A stretch of 64,000 nucleotides of DNA from Paenibacillus sp. V4I3 (lineage in GTDB: Bacteria; Bacillota; Bacilli; Paenibacillales; NBRC-103111). The translations under genes and the position numbers were made by a program. Under the pieces are notes generated by a model. That model searched no databases. It was not told the DNA's origin and saw only the letters and a program-made list of their open reading frames with translations. The DNA lies in assembly GCF_030817215.1 (NCBI RefSeq), contig NZ_JAUSZA010000001.1:5926501-5990500 (forward strand). The letters are read 5' to 3'. Position 1 is the first letter of the stretch; every line of letters begins with the position of its first letter. Positions 28,003 through 36,576 of this stretch are shown here, piece after piece.

Positions 28003-28061
28003 TGATATGTACAACTCCCTTAGAAATTTATTAGACTTCTAAGACAAGCTTACGTTGTGAA

Positions 28062-28100
28062 CATCAACACAGTGTTTTGCTCATTTAAATATTTTGTAAA
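28062..28100 (-). promoter_or_regulatory. PhoP-box-like hexamer array upstream of phoX
   Basis: On the minus strand hexamers TTTACA, TTTAAA, AAAACA and TTGATG follow each other at exact 11-bp intervals (5-bp spacers), matching the PhoP direct-repeat layout, TT(A/C/T)ACA; the first two fit well, the last two poorly. A TAATAA -10-like box lies about 30 bp downstream (28028-28033). This is the arrangement of PhoP-activated promoters, suggesting phosphate-starvation control. Confidence 0.4.
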
Positions 28101-28111
28101 TGAAGGAATAA

Positions 28112-28177
28112 ATAAAAAAAACACCCCACATGAAACTTTCAACAGATTAATCTCTGTGAAAGCTCTGTGGGGTGTTT
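28112..28177 (-). terminator. Terminator of the hrcA-dnaJ operon
   Basis: On the minus strand AAACACCCCACA pairs with TGTGGGGTGTTT (12 bp), with a second inner stem (CTTTCACAGAG / CTGTTGAAAG), followed by a run of T. It lies directly downstream of dnaJ. Confidence 0.92.
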
Positions 28178-28195
28178 CATACTTCTCGATGGCTA

Positions 28196-29311
28196 TTAAT
28201 CGCCTAAGAAGGCTCTTTTCATACGTTCAAATATCGATTGATTTTGCTCAGAAGTATTTTCCCCGCTTTGTTTACCGAACTGACGGAGTAAATCCTTTTG
28301 ATCTTCGGTCAGATTCGTTGGCGTCATTACAATGACTTTCACGTGCTGATCACCTTGACCGAAGCCGCGAAGGTGAGGAACCCCTTTACCTTTTAAGCGG
28401 AAATACGTATCGGTTTGGGTACCAGCAGGAATTTTGAGCTTAACCTTTTCAGTGAGCGTTGGAATCTCGATCTCATCACCTAACGCTGCCTGCATGAAGG
28501 TTAATGGAACTTCACAATAGACGTCATTGCCTTCACGTTCGAAGAATTCGTGTGTTTTCACACGAATAACGACGTAAAGATCGCCCGCAGGACCTCCACG
28601 AGTTCCGCCTTCACCTTCGCCGGATACACGCAGTTGTGCGCCATCATCAACACCAGCAGGAATCTTGATGTGGATGGTACGCTGTTTTTTCACCTTACCA
28701 GCGCCATGACACGTTCCGCATTTTTCTTTGATGATCTTCCCTTGGCCATTACACGTCGTACAGACACGACGGTTAACAATACGGCCAAACGCCGTATTCT
28801 GTACCACTTCCTGCTGACCGCTGCCGTGACAACCGCCGCAAGTTTCTGGCTTCGTACCTGGCTTAGCACCGGATCCGTTACACGTATCACAATTTTCAGT
28901 TCGAGGAATATGGATATCGGTTTCTTTCCCGAAAATCGCTTCTTTGAACTCAACCGTCATTGTGTATTGCAAATCATTTCCACGCTGCGGAGCATTCGGG
29001 TTACGACGGTTTCCACCGCCGCCACCGCCAAAGAACATATCAAAAATATCCCCAAAGCCGCCGCTGAAGTCTTGGCCACCCATGCCCTGATTAGGATCAA
29101 CATGACCGAAGCGGTCATACTGAGCTTTTTTCTGATCATCGCTGAGTACATCATAAGCGTCTTTCGCTTCTTTGAATTTATCTTCCGCATCTGCGGCTTT
29201 GTTCACGTCAGGGTGATACTGACGTGCCATTTTACGGTAAGCCTTCTTGATATCATCTTGCGATGCATCTTTGCCTAGCCCAAGCACCTCATAATAATCA
29301 CGTTTACTCAT
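28196..29311 (-). CDS. dnaJ: Chaperone protein DnaJ
   Basis: 371-residue type I Hsp40 that loads clients on DnaK and stimulates its ATPase. J domain with the HPD tripeptide in YHPDVNK (about residues 32-38), G/F-rich region (GGFGDIFDMFFGGGGGG), four zinc-finger repeats (CDTCNGSG, CGGCHGSG, CTTCNGQG, CGTCHGAG) and the C-terminal substrate domains. ATG 29311 has a GGGAGTGG site. Last gene of the heat-shock operon, ended by the terminator at 28112-28177. Confidence 0.98.
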   Translation of the reverse strand: MSKRDYYEVLGLGKDASQDDIKKAYRKMARQYHPDVNKAADAEDKFKEAKDAYDVLSDDQKKAQYDRFGHVDPNQGMGGQDFSGGFGDIFDMFFGGGGGGNRRNPNAPQRGNDLQYTMTVEFKEAIFGKETDIHIPRTENCDTCNGSGAKPGTKPETCGGCHGSGQQEVVQNTAFGRIVNRRVCTTCNGQGKIIKEKCGTCHGAGKVKKQRTIHIKIPAGVDDGAQLRVSGEGEGGTRGGPAGDLYVVIRVKTHEFFEREGNDVYCEVPLTFMQAALGDEIEIPTLTEKVKLKIPAGTQTDTYFRLKGKGVPHLRGFGQGDQHVKVIVMTPTNLTEDQKDLLRQFGKQSGENTSEQNQSIFERMKRAFLGD

Positions 29312-29346
29312 TGTTCCACTCCCATGTTCAAGACTACAAACGGAAA

Positions 29347-29381
29347 GTCAAAGCCACGGAGAAACTCCTGTTGGCTTTGAC
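29347..29381 (-). other. Stem-loop in the dnaK-dnaJ gap
   Basis: GTCAAAGCC / GGCTTTGAC (9 bp) with an inner GGAG/CTCC stem in the 150-bp dnaK-dnaJ spacer. There is no T-run, so it is more likely a processing or stability element giving unequal DnaK and DnaJ levels than a terminator. Confidence 0.5.
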
Positions 29382-29461
29382 TCATACGTTTTCATTCAAA
29401 TAAGTGTTTAAAAAATGGCTTTCAAAGTCAACTTTTTAAACTTCATCTCAATAGGATATGA

Positions 29462-31300
29462 TTATTTTTTGGGTTCGTCAACAACTTCGTAGTCAGCGTC
29501 GACAACATTTTCTCTGCCTTTAGGGGCTTCGCCAGCACCAGCATCGCCTTCAGCACCTTGTGCCCCAGCAGCTTGCTCATACAGCTTCACGGAAAGTTGT
29601 TGAATGACTTCTGTCAACTCTTCTGTTGCTTTTTTGATCGCTTCGAGTTCATTACCAGCTAGTGCAGCTGTTACTTTCTCTTTTGCAGCGTTCGCTTTGT
29701 CGATCTCGCCTTGGTCTACTTTATCGCCAAGATCTTTGATCGTTTTGTCAACGGAATATACGAGTTGATCCGCTTCGTTGCGAGCTTCTACAAGCTCTTT
29801 ACGGATACGGTCTTCCTCAGCATGAGCTTCCGCATCTTTCACCATTTGTTCAACTTCTGCATCGCTTAAGCCGCTGGAAGAAGTGATCGTGATTTTTTGG
29901 CTTTTGCCAGTTCCTTTGTCGAGTGCAGACACGTTAACGATACCGTTCGCATCGATATCGAAGCTAACTTCGATTTGTGGAACGCCACGCGGAGCTGGAG
30001 GAATATCACCAAGCATGAAACGGCCTAGTGTTTTGTTCCCGCTAGCCATCGAACGCTCACCTTGAAGCACGTGAATCTCAACGCTAGTTTGGTTATCTGC
30101 ATAAGTGGAGTACACTTGTGATTTCGTTGTAGGGATCGTTGTGTTGCGGTCGATCATTTTCGTGAACACACCGCCAGCTGTTTCGATACCAAGAGAAAGT
30201 GGTGTTACGTCAAGAAGAACGACGTCTTTCACTTCACCTGTCAATACACCAGCTTGAACAGCTGCACCAAGGGCAACAACTTCATCTGGATTAACGCCTT
30301 TGTGAGGCTCTTTTCCAGTTAATTTTTTGATCGCTTCAACAACCGCTGGGATACGTGTGGATCCACCAACAAGAACTACTTTATCGATTTGGCTAGTGGA
30401 CAAACCGGAATCCTGCAGTGCTTGACGAGTTGGTCCAAGTGTTCTTTCAACAAGACTAGCGGAAATCTCTTCGAACTTCGCACGAGTTAGGTTCAACTCC
30501 AAATGCTGAGGAACGCCGTCAGCTACTGTAATGAACGGCAGGGAAACGGTTGTTGTCAGAACGCCGGAAAGCTCTTTTTTCGCTTTTTCAGCTGCATCTT
30601 TCAAACGTTGTACCGCTGCTTTATCTTTGGAAAGGTCGATGCCTTGCTCTTTTTTGAATTCAGCTACGAGGTAATCGATGATGACTTGGTCGAAGTCGTC
30701 GCCGCCAAGCTTGTTGTCTCCACTTGTTGCTTTAACTTCAAAGAAACCATCGCCTAATTCAAGGATGGATACGTCAAATGTACCGCCACCAAGGTCATAA
30801 ACGAGAATCGTTTGATCTTCTGTTTTTTCCAAACCGTAAGCTAGTGCTGCTGCAGTTGGTTCATTGACGATACGAAGAACTTCAAGACCAGCAATTTTAC
30901 CAGCATCTTTTGTAGCTTGACGTTGGCTGTCATTGAAATAAGCAGGAACCGTAATAACGGCTTGAGTTACGGTTTGACCAAGGTAAGCTTCAGCATCAGC
31001 TTTCAGCTTTTGCAGAATAATAGCTGAGATTTCTTGTGGTGTGTAATCTTTGCCATCGATGTGTTCTTTGTGGTTAGTACCGATGTGACGCTTGATGGAG
31101 CTAATTGTTTTGTCTGGGTTTGTGATTGCTTGACGCTTTGCTGTTTCACCAACTACACGCTCGCCATCTTTCTTGAAACCAACAACGGAAGGGGTTGTAC
31201 GGTTACCCTCCGGGTTAGGAATTACGACGGCTTCGCCGCCTTCCATTACGGCAACGCAAGAATTTGTTGTACCTAAGTCAATACCAATTACTTTACTCAT
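29462..31300 (-). CDS. dnaK: Chaperone protein DnaK (Hsp70)
   Basis: 612-residue ATP-driven chaperone. Seen: the N-terminal GIDLGTTNSCVAVMEGG phosphate loop, VPAYFNDSQRQATKDAG, IVNEPTAAALAYG, DLGGGTFDVS and LVGGSTRIPAV of the nucleotide-binding domain, the LLDVTPLSLGIETAGG linker, and a substrate-binding domain with C-terminal lid ending EVVDEPKK. The start is ATG 31300 with AAAGGAGGC upstream; a longer frame reaches 31333 without a site. Third chaperone gene after hrcA in this operon. Confidence 0.98.
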   Translation of the reverse strand: MSKVIGIDLGTTNSCVAVMEGGEAVVIPNPEGNRTTPSVVGFKKDGERVVGETAKRQAITNPDKTISSIKRHIGTNHKEHIDGKDYTPQEISAIILQKLKADAEAYLGQTVTQAVITVPAYFNDSQRQATKDAGKIAGLEVLRIVNEPTAAALAYGLEKTEDQTILVYDLGGGTFDVSILELGDGFFEVKATSGDNKLGGDDFDQVIIDYLVAEFKKEQGIDLSKDKAAVQRLKDAAEKAKKELSGVLTTTVSLPFITVADGVPQHLELNLTRAKFEEISASLVERTLGPTRQALQDSGLSTSQIDKVVLVGGSTRIPAVVEAIKKLTGKEPHKGVNPDEVVALGAAVQAGVLTGEVKDVVLLDVTPLSLGIETAGGVFTKMIDRNTTIPTTKSQVYSTYADNQTSVEIHVLQGERSMASGNKTLGRFMLGDIPPAPRGVPQIEVSFDIDANGIVNVSALDKGTGKSQKITITSSSGLSDAEVEQMVKDAEAHAEEDRIRKELVEARNEADQLVYSVDKTIKDLGDKVDQGEIDKANAAKEKVTAALAGNELEAIKKATEELTEVIQQLSVKLYEQAAGAQGAEGDAGAGEAPKGRENVVDADYEVVDEPKK

Positions 31301-31369
31301 GTAAAGCTGCCTCCTTTTGCTCCTATGGAACATTTCGTTTATTTGAATGTTGAGAAAAAATAAGATCTC

Positions 31370-31954
31370 TTACACGCTAACTTTGACCATGGCAGGTCGG
31401 ATGACTTTATCTTTGAGGATATAGCCTTTTTGCAGTTCTTCTACCACGATACCTTCTTCGTGCTCTTCGGATTCAACCTGCATAACCGCTTGGTGGAATT
31501 CCGGATTGAACGGTTGACCTACGGAATCGATCGGTTTAAGCCCTTCTGCTGTTAGCAGTTGATCAATGCCGCGGTACGTCATATCCAAACCTTTCACCAA
31601 AGCGTCGAAATCCTTCGTCTCTTTGCTTGAAGACAGCGCGCGATCGAAGTTATCTACAATCGGTAAAAGCTGTTCAATCAATTTAAGCGAAGCGTATTTC
31701 GCGAAATCTTCCTTCTCCGCTCTAGCGCGGCGGCGGAAGTTGTCGAAGTCCGCTTGAACGCGTAATAAACGCTGATAGTTTTCTTCTGCTTGCATACGCG
31801 CCGTATCCAACTCGCTAACTTCTTTGGTTTCCTCAGAAACCTCCGCTTGCGAATCTTGGCTCACCGCTTCTTGTTGTTCAGCGGCTTGCTCGCCTTCGGC
31901 TGCGTATGTAGTGTTCACGTCTTGCTCGGCTGTTTTGTTTTCTCCAGTACTCAA
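31370..31954 (-). CDS. grpE: Nucleotide exchange factor GrpE
   Basis: 194-residue exchange factor releasing ADP from DnaK; in bacteria it also acts as a thermosensor. An acidic, disordered N-terminal tail of about 45 residues (Glu/Gln/Ala-rich) precedes the long coiled coil (YQRLLRVQADFDNFRRRARAE), then the beta-domain with PVGQPFNPEFHQAV-like and GYILKDKVIRPAMVKVS. Start at ATG 31954 with TTAGGAGGTGAAGG upstream, 60 bp after the chaperonin gene. Confidence 0.97.
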   Translation of the reverse strand: MSTGENKTAEQDVNTTYAAEGEQAAEQQEAVSQDSQAEVSEETKEVSELDTARMQAEENYQRLLRVQADFDNFRRRARAEKEDFAKYASLKLIEQLLPIVDNFDRALSSSKETKDFDALVKGLDMTYRGIDQLLTAEGLKPIDSVGQPFNPEFHQAVMQVESEEHEEGIVVEELQKGYILKDKVIRPAMVKVSV

Positions 31955-32014
31955 TTGTCCTTCACCTCCTAAACATAATACATCATACTCTCTCTGACGT
32001 CAGTTTGCCCATCT

Positions 32015-33556
32015 TTAGGCCTCTTCAAAAGGCTGTTTCATCTTAATAACCGTATGAATGCGCAGCACAGCGGCAGCAACTTCTCCAGCCGCTTGCAGAG
32101 CGTGAATTTTCACATCAGCTGGATCCACAATACCTGCTTCTAAGAAGTCAGTTACTTGTCCGGTATCGCAATCGATACCGAGACTGTCGGTTTCCAGCGC
32201 AATCTGCGCGGCTTTCAGCTCTTCAACCTTCTCGAGCGGATTGTAGCCCGCATTGACGACAATCTGGGCCACTGGCTTGCGAAGTGCCCCTGCGACAGCG
32301 GCAACACCGAAGCCTTCCATGCCCTTCATCGTCTCACGGACGCGCTCGAGATCATGGGCGACCGCCATCTCCGCGGCGCCGCCTCCGGGCAAGTACCCGC
32401 CGCGCACAGCGGCTTGAACCGCTGACGCAGCGTCCTTCGCGATGCGCGAGCGCTCGTGCGCCGCTTCGCGTGTCGCGGCGCCGACGATCACGGTCACGTG
32501 CTGCTCACCGTGACCGCGCGCTACGCGCACGCGCTCCAGCCGCTCGTCGTACGCGGCATAGCCCGCGTGCCCGAGGGCGGCGCCGAGCTCCGGCGCGCTC
32601 TTGCGCAGCGCTGTGCGCCGCACCGGCCTAGCGCCGGTGTGCTCGCTCAGCAGCTGCATGTCCCTGCGGGACAGCCGCTGCAGCACGATAATGCCATGGT
32701 CGGAGCAGAACTGCTCCGCCTCTGGGTCAACCCCGCGGTCTGATGCAATCAGACCGACGCCAAGTTCCAGCAGCGAGCTTAGGCTGCTGCGGAACTGCTC
32801 CCGCAGCTGCATGTAGCGCTGGAAGCCTGCCTCGGTGACCAGCGCTTCTTCGCTGACCGTCTCAGGCTCCAGAGCATCATGCAGCACGAGGATTCGAGCA
32901 TCGCGCAGCTCGTGCTCGAGATGCAGGTTCATCGGCTTCTGGTTCAGCAGAATGCCGGTCCATACCTCGCTGCTCGCCTCTTCGTGGGCGAGCACGCTGT
33001 CTGCGAAGCGGTAGCCGTCTTCGCGGAGCTTCGCCTCACCGACCGCTTCGGCTGCCTGAACGATGAGCTTTGCGATGTCCGCTTGCTCCCTACCGGCTGT
33101 GATAGCAATGCGCTTCAGCGCGCTATCACCTAAACCGACAATCGCGCGGCTTCGGCTTTGTAAGCTTTTTACCGCCAGCTCGATGCCTTGCAGCATTCCG
33201 CTGACGACTTTCGCGACCGGTACACCGCGCGTCACCTGAGCGACGCCTTCTTGCACCAAAGCTCCGGCAAGAACCGTTGCCGTCGTTGTACCGTCGCCGA
33301 TTTGGCGCTGCTGGCTGCGTGCGACCTGAATCATCAACCTGGCCGCGGGATGGGTGACGTCCATTTTTTCCAAAATTGTTACACCATCATTGGTAATAAT
33401 GACTTCACCCTGCCCACCAACTAACATGGTATCGAGACCTTTGGGTCCAAGTGTCCCCTCGACTGCAGAACAAATCGCTCTTACAGCGGCAGCATTGTTG
33501 ACCAGCGTAGAGTAACGTTCCTCTCCCTCGCTATGAACTGTTTTCATTCCGCTCAT
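32015..33556 (-). CDS. Group III (archaeal-type) chaperonin in the hsp70 operon
   Basis: 513-residue protein of the thermosome/CCT side of the chaperonin family, not GroEL. Supporting motifs: VEGTLGPKGLDTMLV, NDGVTILEKMDVTHPAARLM, the ATP-site GDGTTTATVLAGALV, GGGAAEMAVA, NAGYNPLEKVEEL and the C-terminal EAGIVDPADVK with LRIHTVI. Bacterial group III chaperonins were described in Carboxydothermus and other Firmicutes, within the dnaK operon; they fold proteins without GroES. The ATG overlaps the hrcA stop (ATGA), so it is translationally coupled and under CIRCE/HrcA control; grpE follows. Bases 32300-33060 are strikingly GC-rich. Whether a normal GroEL exists elsewhere cannot be seen. Confidence 0.9.
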   Translation of the reverse strand: MSGMKTVHSEGEERYSTLVNNAAAVRAICSAVEGTLGPKGLDTMLVGGQGEVIITNDGVTILEKMDVTHPAARLMIQVARSQQRQIGDGTTTATVLAGALVQEGVAQVTRGVPVAKVVSGMLQGIELAVKSLQSRSRAIVGLGDSALKRIAITAGREQADIAKLIVQAAEAVGEAKLREDGYRFADSVLAHEEASSEVWTGILLNQKPMNLHLEHELRDARILVLHDALEPETVSEEALVTEAGFQRYMQLREQFRSSLSSLLELGVGLIASDRGVDPEAEQFCSDHGIIVLQRLSRRDMQLLSEHTGARPVRRTALRKSAPELGAALGHAGYAAYDERLERVRVARGHGEQHVTVIVGAATREAAHERSRIAKDAASAVQAAVRGGYLPGGGAAEMAVAHDLERVRETMKGMEGFGVAAVAGALRKPVAQIVVNAGYNPLEKVEELKAAQIALETDSLGIDCDTGQVTDFLEAGIVDPADVKIHALQAAGEVAAAVLRIHTVIKMKQPFEEA

Positions 33557-34581
33557 TTGCCATACCAACGCCCAAGGACGACTTCAAGATGCTTCGACAA
33601 ATGCTCCATTAAGCTAATGACCCTGCCGTATTCCATTCGGGTAGGACCCAAAATCCCTATCGTTCCAAGAGGCTTATCACCGATTGAATAGGAAGCCGTT
33701 ATTAAGCTGCAATTATTGATAGCTTCAATACTATTTTCAGCACCAATTTTAATCTCAATGCCTTCATTTGACGATGTAAACAATTTGATAAGGGTTGGTG
33801 CTTCTTCCAATAAATCAAAAATGCTCTTGACTTTGTCAACATCTTTGAACTCGGGTTGAGTCAGCATATTCGTCATACCGCTTAGGAAGACGCGATCCTT
33901 CTCATTACTTTGAAGTACACTTTCCACAACCGCAAGAAGCTCTTGATACCCGTTCACATATTTGCTTAACTCGCTCGAAATTTCATTATAAAGCCTGGAT
34001 TTAAACTCTATCAACGGTACATTTTTAAGCTTTGCATTCAGAATATTAACGACCTTCTCGATCTCAGACATCCGTATGCCTTCAGGAATGGAAACTGTTT
34101 TATTCTCCACATGACCCGTGTTCATAACAATAATGGCAACGGCTGTCGTCTCTGTAAGTGGGATAATCTGTAGGTGTTTCAGCGTTGTACTGAATACCTC
34201 AGGGCCAAGCACGATCGATGTATAATTCGTAAGACTGGAGAGCATTCCCGCAACATGCTGGATCACACCTTCCATCTCTTGAATGCGTTCGGCAAAAGCA
34301 CCCTTCATGGAGTCCAAATCGTTATTATGCAAAGTACCGTGTTGAAGAATATGATCGACATAATAGCGATAACCTTTGTGCGAGGGTATACGACCTGCGG
34401 ACGTATGGGGCTGCTCCAAATAACCCATTTCTTCGAGATCAGACATCTCGTTACGGATCGTCGCCGGACTGAATCCGACATTGCCCCGCTTCGAAATACT
34501 TCGCGAACCAATTGGCTCTGCTGAACGAACATAATCATCAATGATAGCACTTAAAATCATGCGCTGACGCTCCGTCAACAT
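33553..34581 (-). CDS. hrcA: Heat-inducible transcription repressor HrcA
   Basis: 342-residue repressor that binds CIRCE operators and needs a chaperonin (GroEL) for activity. An N-terminal winged helix (LTERQRMILSAIIDDYV, SPATIRNEMSDLEEMGYL, PHTSAGRIPS) is followed by a GAF-like dimerisation domain and the C-terminal GILGPTRMEYGRVI motif. The start is at ATG 34581 with AGAGGAGGGG upstream. Its stop overlaps the chaperonin start. Own CIRCE at 34624-34650 implies autoregulation of the whole hrcA-cpn-grpE-dnaK-dnaJ operon. Confidence 0.97.
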   Translation of the reverse strand: MLTERQRMILSAIIDDYVRSAEPIGSRSISKRGNVGFSPATIRNEMSDLEEMGYLEQPHTSAGRIPSHKGYRYYVDHILQHGTLHNNDLDSMKGAFAERIQEMEGVIQHVAGMLSSLTNYTSIVLGPEVFSTTLKHLQIIPLTETTAVAIIVMNTGHVENKTVSIPEGIRMSEIEKVVNILNAKLKNVPLIEFKSRLYNEISSELSKYVNGYQELLAVVESVLQSNEKDRVFLSGMTNMLTQPEFKDVDKVKSIFDLLEEAPTLIKLFTSSNEGIEIKIGAENSIEAINNCSLITASYSIGDKPLGTIGILGPTRMEYGRVISLMEHLSKHLEVVLGRWYGK

Positions 34582-34623
34582 AAGGTACCCCTCCTCTTCA
34601 CAAATCACTATTTGCCACTTTCG

Positions 34624-34650
34624 TTAGCACTCGTATTTAGTGAGTGCTAA
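34624..34650 (-). promoter_or_regulatory. CIRCE operator
   Basis: Perfect TTAGCACTC-N9-GAGTGCTAA, 43 bp upstream of the hrcA start codon. HrcA bound here would repress the heat-shock operon. A TTGACA -35-like hexamer lies at 34686-34691; no strong -10 was recognised. Confidence 0.98.
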
Positions 34651-34660
34651 ATCCTAATAC

Positions 34661-34686
34661 AAAAATAACAGACCCTAAGGTCTGTT
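34661..34686 (-). terminator. Terminator of the GNAT gene inside the hrcA promoter region
   Basis: AACAGACC-TTAG-GGTCTGTT on the minus strand followed by ATTTTT. It starts 7 bp past the acetyltransferase stop and touches the TTGACA hexamer of the putative hrcA promoter, so the terminator hairpin would occupy the promoter spacer. Confidence 0.75.
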
Positions 34687-34692
34687 GTCAAG

Positions 34693-35250
34693 TCAATCCA
34701 AACGTTTAAGTACGGCGATTTCGTCGCAGCAATACTGTTTTTTGCAATGCATACAATCTTTCCAAACCTTCTCTGGGAAAATCTCTTTGGGCACGAGGGT
34801 AAAGCCGTTTTTTTGAAAAAAAGCTACTTCATACGTGAGCGCCATCACTTTAATAATTCCTTGGCTCCTTGCCTCTTCAACTAAGAAGTTCACAAGTTTT
34901 CCGCCGATTCCTTGCCCCTTGTAGCCTTGGGTCATCCCAAGTGAGCGAATCTCAACAAGATCAGGCCCAAGTTGTGTAAGGGAGCCGCAGCCAATTAGCA
35001 AGCCATCCGATTCAGCGACAACGAAAGTGTCGATCTGCTCCTCCAGCATCTCTTTGCTCCGTGGCAGCATAATCCCCTGCTTGGCATAGCCTTGTATAAT
35101 ATCATGCAGCTTCTCAATATCACTTATCGAAGCTTTTCTAACGGACACTGTAGTTGATAGATTCACTGTCATCCCACCAATCGCAACAAAATGCATAAAA
35201 CCCACGCTAGCGCCACTACGGCTTTGCCGCTGATTCGCTTGTGGATTCAT
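34693..35250 (-). CDS. GNAT family N-acetyltransferase (ArgA-like)
   Basis: Up to 185 residues; acetyl-CoA dependent N-acetyltransferase. The acetyl-CoA loop is GYKGQGIGGKLV, preceded by VEIRSLGMTQ. A C-terminal Cys-rich stretch, FPEKVWKDCMHCKKQYCCDE, matches the short N-acetylglutamate synthase-like proteins as I recall them, so arginine biosynthesis is a possible role. The start is unclear: ATG 35250 has no ribosome binding site, and an internal ATG (about residue 27, before VNLSTTVSVRKASISD) is the natural domain start but also has a poor site. It is a single gene with its own terminator. Confidence 0.8.
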   Translation of the reverse strand: MNPQANQRQSRSGASVGFMHFVAIGGMTVNLSTTVSVRKASISDIEKLHDIIQGYAKQGIMLPRSKEMLEEQIDTFVVAESDGLLIGCGSLTQLGPDLVEIRSLGMTQGYKGQGIGGKLVNFLVEEARSQGIIKVMALTYEVAFFQKNGFTLVPKEIFPEKVWKDCMHCKKQYCCDEIAVLKRLD

Positions 35251-35324
35251 GTATAAATATACAATAAACCGTATATTTGCACAAGAGTTTTTTGCATCAA
35301 AACAGGTCTCTCTATGTTACCCGC

Positions 35325-36476
35325 CTAGGCAAGGAACGAAGCAAAGACTTCGTTGCCAAGCAGGATGCCATGTTTGGACAATCGATACCCATCCGGCGTT
35401 TGTTCAAGCAGCTGTTTTCGCAGCCAGCCATTCAAGGTTTCCCCGAATTGTGATTCGATGGTGATTCCGAATTGATCGATGAAATCCGCGTTCCGTACAC
35501 CTTCCAGCAATCGCAAACCAACCATCATGAAGTCTTCCATAGCTTCCTGCCGAGTTACCTCAAATTGTTCCATGATCGGCAAGCCTACCTTTGCAGCATC
35601 GATATAAGGTTGAATTCCCTTCACGTTCACATGACGCTGGCCATTCATATACCCATGAGCCCCTGCACCAAGTCCATAGTAGGAACGATTCCGCCAGTAC
35701 ATTGAGTTGTGTCTGCTCTCTCGACCCGGTTTAGCGAAGTTGCTGATTTCATATTGCTTATAACCCGCTGTCTCTAACCTCCTCATGATGAGTTCGTACA
35801 TATCGACTTCCTCATCTTCACTTGGAAGAGGCAGTTGATTCTTATTGAACAATGTGTGAAACAACGTGTTCTCTTCTACTTTCAGGCTATAGATGGAGTA
35901 ATGCTGCAGATCCAGAGATAAGGCCTCATCTAAGGTAGCTTGCATGATATCCACGGTTTGTTTGGGAAGTCCGAACATCAAGTCAATGGAGAGGTTATCG
36001 AAACCTAGCTTTTTGGCATTCGCGATGCTTCTATGAACGTCATCTGTATTATGAATACGCCCAATCGCGGCAAGCAAATCATTATTGAAAGATTGCACAC
36101 CGAAACTGATTCGATTGACGCCGCCTTCTTTCATAACAGCCAGCTTATCTTCATCCGTCGTACCTGGGTTTGCTTCCATCGAAAACTCGACTTCCGTGCT
36201 GTCTGCTGGGAAATACGTACGAACCATGCGCAGAAACCGCTCCATTTGATCAGGAAGCAGTACAGTTGGTGTTCCCCCGCCTACGAAAATCGTTTCCACC
36301 TTAACCGGTGGGTTATTCCTAACCGTAAGTTCCATCTCGCGCTCAAGTGCATCCAGATACTCCATAACGGGTTGGCCTTTGAGTACATAAGAGTTGAAAT
36401 CGCAATAATGGCATTTGTTTGTGCAAAAAGGGATATGAATATACACAGCTGTTGGGGCCGTATAGGTTACTAACAT
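35325..36476 (-). CDS. hemW: Radical SAM heme chaperone HemW
   Basis: 383-residue radical-SAM protein, formerly called oxygen-independent coproporphyrinogen oxidase-like; studied members bind and deliver heme. The cluster motif is CTNKCHYC in HIPFCTNKCHYCDFNSY near residue 17, with FVGGGTPTVL and FGVQSFNNDLLAAIGR following. The HemN-type extra N-terminal residues are absent, supporting HemW. ATG 36476 has GAAAGGAAAT upstream. Position between lepA and hrcA is the same as in B. subtilis. Confidence 0.95.
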   Translation of the reverse strand: MLVTYTAPTAVYIHIPFCTNKCHYCDFNSYVLKGQPVMEYLDALEREMELTVRNNPPVKVETIFVGGGTPTVLLPDQMERFLRMVRTYFPADSTEVEFSMEANPGTTDEDKLAVMKEGGVNRISFGVQSFNNDLLAAIGRIHNTDDVHRSIANAKKLGFDNLSIDLMFGLPKQTVDIMQATLDEALSLDLQHYSIYSLKVEENTLFHTLFNKNQLPLPSEDEEVDMYELIMRRLETAGYKQYEISNFAKPGRESRHNSMYWRNRSYYGLGAGAHGYMNGQRHVNVKGIQPYIDAAKVGLPIMEQFEVTRQEAMEDFMMVGLRLLEGVRNADFIDQFGITIESQFGETLNGWLRKQLLEQTPDGYRLSKHGILLGNEVFASFLA

Positions 36477-36576
36477 AGGGGTATTTCCTTTCTATTAAGA
36501 AAAAGCCAAGGGGCAGAGTTACTCTGCCACCCCAGCTTCTCATTCATTTCAATCTATTCTTCGATTTCATTTCAAT

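Noticed and set aside
28550..29278. 242-residue plus-strand frame opposite dnaJ
   Set aside because: Antisense of the highly constrained DnaJ sequence, low-complexity Thr/Ile/Phe composition.
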